Part shown: positions 32,082-39,480 of the stretch, piece after piece
Position numbering within the stretch: position 1 is the first letter of the stretch
How the letters are laid out: each line of letters opens with the position of its first letter
NCBI GenBank assembly: GCA_009923455.1
Contig: RFTL01000005.1
Span: 1-46,590, forward strand
DNA length: 46,590 nt
DNA from: Actinomycetota bacterium
GTDB taxonomy: Bacteria; Actinomycetota; Actinomycetes; Actinomycetales; Microbacteriaceae
Direction of reading: 5' to 3'
Notes under the pieces: model-generated
What the model was told of the DNA's origin: nothing
What the model saw: the letters and a program-made list of their open reading frames with translations, nothing else
Databases searched by the model: none
Program-made: the position numbers and the translations under genes

Positions 32082-34166
32082 GTGAACGACCAGATCAAGA
32101 CTCAGCTTGATGTTATCTCGGAGTTAAGCGACGAACAGCTCGCAGAACTTCAAGCAGATATCATCAGCCAGTTTGAAATGGTTGAGGGTGAAGACCCAAC
32201 TCCTGAGACAGTTGATGCTATGACGTCGCTAGCCGACTCTCTTGACATCGTTCGTGGTGAACTATCAAACCGCGAGGTTATGGCAGCTGAACTAGCTGCT
32301 AAGGCCGCAGAAGCAACTGCCCGTGTTAAGGGACAGGTTGCCGATGAGGGAGAAGAGATGGCTATGACCGAAGATGAGCCGATGGGCGAAGAGATCACCG
32401 AGGAAGTTGCACCTGTAGAGGAAGCACCAGCCGAAGAGATTTCTGAGACCGAAGAGGTAGAAACAGAAGTTAAGACCGAAGAAGAAGACAAGAAGGAAGA
32501 GGAGATGGCTATTCAGGCATCTGCATCTGACGAAGAGCTTTCTGCTGAGGCAACTGAAGAAGTTTCAACCCCTGAAGCAGAACTTTCTACCGAAGAGGTA
32601 GAGGTCCCTGCTGAGGTCGTCACTGAGTCGCCAGTCGAGGCTGAGGCCGCAGTTGAAGAAACTGTTGTCGAGGCTGTCGAGGCTACCGAAGCATCAACCG
32701 ATCAGGAAGATGGATCTGAACTATCAACCACAACCGAAGAGGTAACAGAGCTCTCGACAGAAGAGACTGCAGAAGCAGTTGCTGAAGTTGAGGAAGCCGC
32801 TGAGCTTTCTTCAGAAGAAACTATTGAAACATCAACAGCTCTTGTAGAAGAGCAGAAGGAGCAGGCAGTGACCGCTGCAGCCGAACAGCCTTTCGAGGCC
32901 CCAGCTGACCGTCAGCCTGTAGTTCAGGTAACAGAGGCTCCAGTGGCAATCACCGCTGGTGCTGACATCCCTGGTTACAGCGCGGGAAGCCCAATCGCAT
33001 CACTATCCGAGGTGTCTACTCTTATGGAGAAGCGCCTTCACTCACTACGTCGTGTAAACGGTGGCGACGGAGAGCAGCACATTGTTGCTTCTTTCTCGAC
33101 CCAGTACCCAGAAGAGCGCTTCTTGGGCACCGACGCAGAGGCAAACTCCGCAAAGATCGAGTCAGTTGTAGGTCAGCAGGCACTTGTTGCTTCTGGTGGC
33201 CACGCAGCTCCAGTAGAGGTCAAGTATGACATCTTCGGTATTGGCTCGACCACTGTTCGCCCAGTTCGTGACTCCTTGCCACGTTTCCAGGCTGACCGCG
33301 GTGGCGTTCGCTTCGTAACCCCTCCAAGCTTTGCAGCTGGCTCCTACGCTAACGCAGTTGGCGTTTGGACCGCAGCTAACGACTCAGCTGAGACTCCTAG
33401 CCCATCGACTAAGACCTCTCTGACCGTATCTGCAGCTCAGGAGAACACTGCTGTAACTGACGCTGTAACCCTACAGCTACAGTTCGGTAACCTCATGACC
33501 CGCGCTTACCCAGAGTTGATCGCTCGCCACAACGAGCTAGCTCTAGTACAGCACGCACGCGAGGCAGAGCAGAACCTAATCAGCAAGATCGACGCTGGCT
33601 CGACCGCTGTTACCTCCGGTACCCTAATCGGTTTCGGTCGTGACTTCCTAGTCACCGTTCGTAAGGCTGCCGTAGCTTACCGCTCACGTCACCGCATTGC
33701 TCAGACCACTCAGCTAAAGGCTATCATTCCTGACTGGGTATACGACGCAATGGCAGCTGACCTAGCTATCGCAATGCCTGGCGACAACACTCTTGCTGTT
33801 GGTCGCTCGGAGATCGAGGGCTACCTAGCTCAGCTAAACGTAACTCTAGTTGCATCTCCTGACATGACCGTATTCGGTTCTCAGGGTGCTGCTGCTCTTC
33901 TAGAGTTCCCAGACACCTTTGACTGGTACCTATTCGCAGAGGGCACCTTCCTATTCTTGGATGGCGGCACTCTAGACCTAGGTATCATCCGCGACTCCTC
34001 TCTAGTCGGCACCAACGACTACAAGATGTTCATTGAGACATTTGAGGGCGTTGCCAAGGTCGGTATCGAGTCTCTACGCATTCGTCAGACCGTTAACGTT
34101 AACGGTGTGGCTGCTGCTCTACGCGACACCACTGGTGGCGCAACCGCAGCTGCAATCGAGCTCTAA
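32082..34166 (+). CDS. major capsid protein (HK97-like) with long Glu-rich N-terminal scaffold-like domain; GTG start
   Basis: CTAGGAGGTACAGTG SD/start; acidic ~230-aa N-terminus, then capsid-like C-terminus. Confidence 0.8.
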   Translation: MNDQIKTQLDVISELSDEQLAELQADIISQFEMVEGEDPTPETVDAMTSLADSLDIVRGELSNREVMAAELAAKAAEATARVKGQVADEGEEMAMTEDEPMGEEITEEVAPVEEAPAEEISETEEVETEVKTEEEDKKEEEMAIQASASDEELSAEATEEVSTPEAELSTEEVEVPAEVVTESPVEAEAAVEETVVEAVEATEASTDQEDGSELSTTTEEVTELSTEETAEAVAEVEEAAELSSEETIETSTALVEEQKEQAVTAAAEQPFEAPADRQPVVQVTEAPVAITAGADIPGYSAGSPIASLSEVSTLMEKRLHSLRRVNGGDGEQHIVASFSTQYPEERFLGTDAEANSAKIESVVGQQALVASGGHAAPVEVKYDIFGIGSTTVRPVRDSLPRFQADRGGVRFVTPPSFAAGSYANAVGVWTAANDSAETPSPSTKTSLTVSAAQENTAVTDAVTLQLQFGNLMTRAYPELIARHNELALVQHAREAEQNLISKIDAGSTAVTSGTLIGFGRDFLVTVRKAAVAYRSRHRIAQTTQLKAIIPDWVYDAMAADLAIAMPGDNTLAVGRSEIEGYLAQLNVTLVASPDMTVFGSQGAAALLEFPDTFDWYLFAEGTFLFLDGGTLDLGIIRDSSLVGTNDYKMFIETFEGVAKVGIESLRIRQTVNVNGVAAALRDTTGGATAAAIEL

Positions 34167-34180
34167 ACCAAAACTAAATA

Positions 34181-34219
34181 GGGTGGCTCCCCGGTCTTCG
34201 GGCCGGGGGGCTCCCACCC
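34181..34219 (+). terminator. strong hairpin after capsid gene
   Basis: GGGTGG...CCCACCC and CCCCGGtcttcgggCCGGGG, no long U tract. Confidence 0.5.
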
Positions 34220-34246
34220 CCTAAAACTTTTAAGTAAGGATTTTAA

Positions 34247-35122
34247 ATGGCTTTCCCAAATAATGGCGTAGTAGAGGCACCTCAGATTGTGCCCTCCGCT
34301 TTTGGTCTACTTGCTGTAGTCAAGCCAGAAAACTCGGCGGAAGAAGACCGCTGGATTAGAGGATTCTCCCAGGAATGGGAAACAGAGGTAAGCAACCTCG
34401 TAAACTGGGACGACACCGACACTACTGTAGACGTATACGCTGAGCGGGTCAACCCAGTCCGTCACGTAAAGATTAAGCCATTCTTCATCGAAGCAACCGA
34501 AGACATCTCTACCTTTGGATTCCTAGGTTTGGATAGAATTGCTCGAATTACCCGTCAGATTGAAGCTGGCTCTCAGAAGGCCATCGAGCGCGAACTTTGG
34601 GATGGCGTAGTTCGTAAGGGTGAGTCTCACGAGAACGCGGCTCTTTCTAGCGCAACTGTAACCATTCTTGGCGGTGGAACTGCTTATTCTGCTAAGCGCG
34701 CTCTAGCTCTACTCGAGCAGGGTATTGCAGAAGCCTCTCAGTTTGGCGAGCAGGGCCTAATCCACATGACTCGTGATGTAGCTGCCTTGTTATCTAGCAA
34801 CAGCCAGATGCTTTTCCACAATAAGGTCAAGGACCACTTACAGACTATGGGCGGAACCCCAGTTGTTGTCGGAAACGGCTACTCTGGTAATGGCCCAGAC
34901 GGTGACACTCACGCGGAAGCGTCAGCCACCAACAAATGGATGTACGCCACCGGCACTGTCAGGGTATACCTTGGCGATGTCGATGTCGTAAACGACAACC
35001 TAGCCCAGGGCTACGATGTGTCGGGCAACGCAAATGACATGAGACTCAAAGCAATCCGCCCAGCTGCGGTTTACTTTGACACATCCATCCACCTAGCTGT
35101 TCGAGTAGATCTAACAGCTTAA
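34247..35122 (+). CDS. head protein (possible second capsid/pentamer or minor capsid protein)
   Basis: position between MCP and tail protein; abundant-protein-like ORF of 291 aa. Confidence 0.5.
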   Translation: MAFPNNGVVEAPQIVPSAFGLLAVVKPENSAEEDRWIRGFSQEWETEVSNLVNWDDTDTTVDVYAERVNPVRHVKIKPFFIEATEDISTFGFLGLDRIARITRQIEAGSQKAIERELWDGVVRKGESHENAALSSATVTILGGGTAYSAKRALALLEQGIAEASQFGEQGLIHMTRDVAALLSSNSQMLFHNKVKDHLQTMGGTPVVVGNGYSGNGPDGDTHAEASATNKWMYATGTVRVYLGDVDVVNDNLAQGYDVSGNANDMRLKAIRPAAVYFDTSIHLAVRVDLTA

Positions 35123-35147
35123 ATCAAGAAATAAGGAGAATAGCTAA

Positions 35148-36269
35148 ATGGCTACTCAAGAATATGCAGCCAGCATTCAGGGTGTGTCGATCCGTGTCAC
35201 CCGCCTAGATGCTGCTGGTAACCTAATGGGCGGTGCTGGTGACTCGTACACCACATCCGCTTTCATGCGTGTATCTTTCACCCCTGAGTACGAAGAGGGC
35301 GACGAGATCACCGAAAAGGGTGCAAACGGTGTTGTATGTGTAACATACAAGGCCCCAGACACTCTAAAGCGTATCACCATGGAGCTTGCTATCTGTGAGC
35401 CAGACCCAGAGCTATCTGCTTTGATTTCCGGTGGTCTGCTTCTTCGTAAGAACCTAGGAACCGCTAACGACCCTAACCACAAGTCTGTCGGTTGGGCAGC
35501 TCCTGGTGTTGGTGACGACCCTGCTGGTAACGGTGTTGCTATCGAGGTATGGTCCCACGCTGTTAAGGACGGCAAGAAGGCTGGCGTATTGCCATACTTC
35601 CACTGGGTATTCCCATTCGTCAAGATGCGCCAGTCAGGTGACCGCGTTATTGAGAACGGCCTAATGGCTAACACCTTCGAAGGTTACGGTCTTGGAAACG
35701 CTAACTTCAAGTCAGGTCTTGACGGCCGCTGGGAGTTCCCAGTTGCTGCAGAGCGTCCATACGCTTACGCACGTGCCGACTGGGCTCCAACTGGTCTAAA
35801 CGGCTTCTACACCTGGACCGATGGCTCTGGCCAGACCGTATTCACCTCTAACACTGCAGTTAACGCAAGCACTGTAACTGTAAACAGCTACTCGGCTACC
35901 CAGTCTGGTACTCTAGGTACTTTGGTATTCAGCGCTGCCCCTGCACTTGCAGTTGGCGATGTGATTACGGTTCAGAACGTATCTGCGTCACTCAATGGTG
36001 ACCAGACCGTATCTGCGATCAACTCTAACACTAACGCTGTTAGCTTCGTAAGCGATGCCATCACCACAGACATCAGCTCGACTAACGTTGGCCGTGGTGC
36101 ACGTGTTATCGTAACCAACTCGGCAACCGAGACCTATCCTGCTCCTACCCCAGTTACATCTAGCCAGCTGGGCACCGGAGGATCCACATACAACGTTCCT
36201 GGAAACATGGGATACAACGCTGACGTTGCAATTGACAACATCATTGCATCAAACGAAAACCCTAGCTAA
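35148..36269 (+). CDS. major tail protein
   Basis: position, EEGDEITEKGANGVVCVTYKAPDTLKRITMELAICEPDPEL, C-terminal Ig-like extension. Confidence 0.8.
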   Translation: MATQEYAASIQGVSIRVTRLDAAGNLMGGAGDSYTTSAFMRVSFTPEYEEGDEITEKGANGVVCVTYKAPDTLKRITMELAICEPDPELSALISGGLLLRKNLGTANDPNHKSVGWAAPGVGDDPAGNGVAIEVWSHAVKDGKKAGVLPYFHWVFPFVKMRQSGDRVIENGLMANTFEGYGLGNANFKSGLDGRWEFPVAAERPYAYARADWAPTGLNGFYTWTDGSGQTVFTSNTAVNASTVTVNSYSATQSGTLGTLVFSAAPALAVGDVITVQNVSASLNGDQTVSAINSNTNAVSFVSDAITTDISSTNVGRGARVIVTNSATETYPAPTPVTSSQLGTGGSTYNVPGNMGYNADVAIDNIIASNENPS

Positions 36270-36280
36270 TAACTAGAAAT

Positions 36281-36323
36281 AACGGGTGGTGGCTTGAGCA
36301 ATTAGCTTAGGCTACCACCCGTT
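36281..36323 (+). terminator. strong hairpin after major tail gene
   Basis: AACGGGTGGT/ACCACCCGTT perfect 10-bp stem, no U tract. Confidence 0.45.
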
Positions 36324-36345
36324 AAACTTATAAAGAGGTAAAAAC

Positions 36346-37458
36346 ATGCCAAGCAATTTATGGATTCTCCCAGAAGAGATGGGCGACTATGCCTACACTG
36401 AGTACACCCTAGAGGCTGCTCAGGTTGCGTCAAACCTACTCTGGGCCATGTCTGGCAGAAAATATACGGGAGAAACAATTGTCACCGAGCGTTACACCTG
36501 CACTCTTCGAAACAATCGAATGGGCCCTTCCGATCGTACTAACAGTCCTGTACTATTCGGTGGTGATGTATACAATATTCCGTCCGGAGACTATGACGAA
36601 TATTCAGAGCTTACTTCTGACGGGCTATCGCCAGAATCCAGAATCAGACTCAGAGGGCGGCCAGTAACGCGGATTATTACAATCCGCAATAAAAACGGTA
36701 AAGTTCTAGATCCAAGTAGCTATTATCTTGTCGACCACTCGACTATTCAAATTAAAGCCGGTACCCCCTGGACTCCGTGTAACGTGGAGATTACATATGC
36801 ATACGGGGTTTCTGTGCCTACCGCTGGAAAGATGGCTGCTCGTAAGTTGGCAATTGAGTTTGCTCGCCTCTGGGCTGGTGACGAGATGTGCGAACTTCCT
36901 CAGCGTGTGACTTCCGTATCACGTCAGGGTGTTTCTTACACTATTCTTGACAACCAGGAGTTCATCGATGAGCTTCGCACTGGTCTTTACGAGATTGACC
37001 TTTTCCTCAAGGTTGTAAACCCAGATAACGCTCGCCGTAAGTCTAAGGTTTTCTCTGTTGACACTCCTCGTGCTCGTAGGTACAATCCAAAGCCGCCTAG
37101 GTTAGTTGCAGATGATGACTTTGATCTAACTCTTTCTACTCTTGTTGGCTCTATTAGCTGGACTTCTACTGGTAGCGGTGCTGATCTAAGTAACTTCTTT
37201 CCTCAGAACTCTACCTACACCCCTAAGGTGGTTCTACGAAACTACGGAGAAACCACGTCTGTAACTCTGGAATCTTCTTCTATAGTCCTGGACTACGAAG
37301 ATGACAAACTGGATTTCACTATCCCCTATGAAAAGGCTCAGGCTGCTCTTGGGATGGTAGATCCGGGAACTTGGACTCTATATGCCTCCTCCTTCGAGGA
37401 TGAAGTAGAGAGCCTAGTTGAACTAGCATCTGGAAACCTCCAGATCAAGATGTACTAA
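36346..37458 (+). CDS. head-tail connector/neck protein
   Basis: position; ITYAYGVSVPTAGKMAARKLAIEFARLWAGDE typical of phage connectors. Confidence 0.65.
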   Translation: MPSNLWILPEEMGDYAYTEYTLEAAQVASNLLWAMSGRKYTGETIVTERYTCTLRNNRMGPSDRTNSPVLFGGDVYNIPSGDYDEYSELTSDGLSPESRIRLRGRPVTRIITIRNKNGKVLDPSSYYLVDHSTIQIKAGTPWTPCNVEITYAYGVSVPTAGKMAARKLAIEFARLWAGDEMCELPQRVTSVSRQGVSYTILDNQEFIDELRTGLYEIDLFLKVVNPDNARRKSKVFSVDTPRARRYNPKPPRLVADDDFDLTLSTLVGSISWTSTGSGADLSNFFPQNSTYTPKVVLRNYGETTSVTLESSSIVLDYEDDKLDFTIPYEKAQAALGMVDPGTWTLYASSFEDEVESLVELASGNLQIKMY

Positions 37459-37471
37459 GAAAGAAGAGAAT

Positions 37472-37648
37472 ATGTCAATTCAGACTAACTTCCGCGCCCA
37501 GGACATGCTGGGTGTTGCAAAGCCTGCCCCTAAGAAGGCTGCTGCCCCAAAGTATGTTGCTCCTGCCAAGAAGGTAGAGCCAGTTGTAGTGGAGCCAGTT
37601 GCAGTTGTTGAAGAGGTAGTAGCTGAAGACGTCTCCACCGAGGAGTAG
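37472..37648 (+). CDS. 58-aa Ala/Pro/Lys/Val-rich small protein, below ORF-track cutoff
   Basis: MSIQTNFRAQDMLGVAKPAPKKAAAPKYVAPAKKVEPVVVEPVAVVEEVVAEDVSTEE; AAGAAGAGAAT SD. Confidence 0.6.
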   Translation: MSIQTNFRAQDMLGVAKPAPKKAAAPKYVAPAKKVEPVVVEPVAVVEEVVAEDVSTEE

Positions 37649-37651
37649 TCC

Positions 37652-38161
37652 ATGCCAAGCCAAGAACTAGACCTAACTGGAGTCTCCGAGGATGCGGTAA
37701 ACCTCAGAGACATGATGGAGGGCGTACTCGGGAGAGTTCAGAACGTATTCCAGTCATATAACGTTGAGCTACCTGCGCGTCAGTATTGGACTATGGGAGC
37801 CCCAGCGGTAGATTGCGAGCAGTTGGTTGTCTATTTTCAACAGCTATATTTAGGCCCTCCAGGAGCGCAGGTTGGCGAACCGCAACGTTGCCACGTACCT
37901 AGGAGTGCCACTTTAACTATTTCAATTGCTCGAGCTACTCCAATTGTGAGTCAGAATGGCCGCCCACCCGCACCTGAAAAAATTGAAGCGGCCTCCGAGG
38001 TCTTAGCTATTGACGCTTGGGTCTTGATGGAATCTGTGAACCAACTAGATCAATGGGACGAGACTGGTTATGGTGTTGGAGTTATTGCTACCCTAGAGGT
38101 TAATCCTCCAGAAGGCGGCTTTCAGACCACCGATATGGTCCTCACGATGGCGGTTCCATAG
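37652..38161 (+). CDS. neck/tail terminator-like protein
   Basis: position within connector block. Confidence 0.6.
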   Translation: MPSQELDLTGVSEDAVNLRDMMEGVLGRVQNVFQSYNVELPARQYWTMGAPAVDCEQLVVYFQQLYLGPPGAQVGEPQRCHVPRSATLTISIARATPIVSQNGRPPAPEKIEAASEVLAIDAWVLMESVNQLDQWDETGYGVGVIATLEVNPPEGGFQTTDMVLTMAVP

Positions 38162-38162
38162 A

Positions 38163-38711
38163 ATGCCAGCATATGGCCTCATCCCCGATAGTCCGCTAAT
38201 CACCGGAGCTAGTAAGCTCTATAAAAATGCTGCAAAAAAATTAAGGGGTAAGGGTCTTAACTTAAAGCCTAGAAACATGAAAGTTTCTATGCAATTTGGC
38301 AGGCTAGTTGTTTACAAGCCGATTCTTGACTTTGAGTTAAACCACAGATATGGAACTGTAGGTAGGCATCTACATAGGACTGCCAACCAGATATCTCAAT
38401 TGGCTAAGCTCCAAGTAGGCAAGAAAACTGGTCGTCTAAGGAACAGTATTAGATTTCAACACTTACCTAAGAATGGCATGGGACCTGGAATTAAGGTTGG
38501 TGCATATACTCACTATGCTCGGCTTCACCATGATGGTACTAGACCTCATCTAATTGTTCCGAACAAGCCTGGTGGCACTTTGGTGTTCACAAAAGGTGCG
38601 CGTGTAATTCAAACCAAAGTTGTTAGACATCCTGGCACTAGGCCCAATAGATATCTGACGGACCCCATGAGAACTGTAATTAGAGGGCAGCGTCGCTCAC
38701 TCAGGGGCTAG
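38163..38711 (+). CDS. HK97 gp10-like neck/tail completion protein
   Basis: KKTGRLRNSIRFQHLP...YTHYARLHHDGTRPHLIVP. Confidence 0.75.
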   Translation: MPAYGLIPDSPLITGASKLYKNAAKKLRGKGLNLKPRNMKVSMQFGRLVVYKPILDFELNHRYGTVGRHLHRTANQISQLAKLQVGKKTGRLRNSIRFQHLPKNGMGPGIKVGAYTHYARLHHDGTRPHLIVPNKPGGTLVFTKGARVIQTKVVRHPGTRPNRYLTDPMRTVIRGQRRSLRG

Positions 38712-38718
38712 ATCTTAC

Positions 38719-38751
38719 GGTAAAATTATTAAGTAGTCCACATATAGGACT
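38719..38751 (+). promoter_or_regulatory. GGTAAAAT motif followed by inverted repeat AGTCC-acatata-GGACT
   Basis: third copy of octamer; IR 38735-38751. Confidence 0.4.
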
Positions 38752-38782
38752 GCAACCACTAAGAGACATAGGAATAATTGAC

Positions 38783-39115
38783 ATGGCAAAATTTAGAGAC
38801 TTCGGTGCTCCTGCGCTAGAGGGAGCTGACCCGATTTCGTTCAAGCTATTTGATGAAGAGTTCAACTGCGTACCAGCACTTCCTGGAAAAGTTCTACTAG
38901 ACATCGTAGCTAAGTCCGCATCTGCTGACGTAGTAGAGCAGGCATCAATGATTACAGAGTTCTTTGGCAGCGTACTAACTGCAGAGAGCCTAATCAGATT
39001 CAACACTTTGATCGTTGACAAAGACAGGATTGTTACGACAGATACCCTGGGAGAGATTACCGGATGGCTGATTGAGCAGTACGCAGACCGCCCGGAAGCG
39101 CAGCCAGAGGTTTAA
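38783..39115 (+). CDS. tail assembly chaperone (G-like)
   Basis: small acidic ORF before the tape measure; -1 frame continuation. Confidence 0.75.
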   Translation: MAKFRDFGAPALEGADPISFKLFDEEFNCVPALPGKVLLDIVAKSASADVVEQASMITEFFGSVLTAESLIRFNTLIVDKDRIVTTDTLGEITGWLIEQYADRPEAQPEV

Positions 39116-39186
39116 CAGAGTGGGCCGTAGACCTCTGGCCATACATTAACGGAAAAGCGCTAACCCTAGGCCTTAGGTTAGCAGAC

Positions 39187-39477
39187 ATGGAGTTACGGGA
39201 CATGCTTGATGTTTTGCATTTCTTGTTTGAAGAAGACTCTAGGTTTGCAACAGCTGAAGAGGCAGAATCAGTTAGTGCTGGCAGAACTGCTTTATATAGA
39301 GATCTATACAATGTAGACTACAAATATAAAATAAAGTCGCAGGGCAAGAAGCAGGGAAATTCTGGAGAATTCTCCTACAGCGATCCTGACGAAGTGAAGC
39401 CTTACATCCCTCCAACAGAATTTGACCCGGATTCTTTCAATCCGTTTGGCCAAGTTCTAGATGCTCCGATCGGATAA
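39187..39477 (+). CDS. tail assembly chaperone, second part (T-like); likely a -1 frameshift extension (frame open from 39076)
   Basis: upstream in-frame reading EWAVDLWPYINGKALTLGLRLADMELRDML; classic siphovirus arrangement. Confidence 0.7.
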   Translation: MELRDMLDVLHFLFEEDSRFATAEEAESVSAGRTALYRDLYNVDYKYKIKSQGKKQGNSGEFSYSDPDEVKPYIPPTEFDPDSFNPFGQVLDAPIG

Positions 39478-39480
39478 CAC

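Noticed and set aside
32150-32491. Ser-rich minus-strand ORF opposite the capsid N-terminus
   Set aside because: Mirror of GAA/GAG Glu-rich codons; low complexity artefact.
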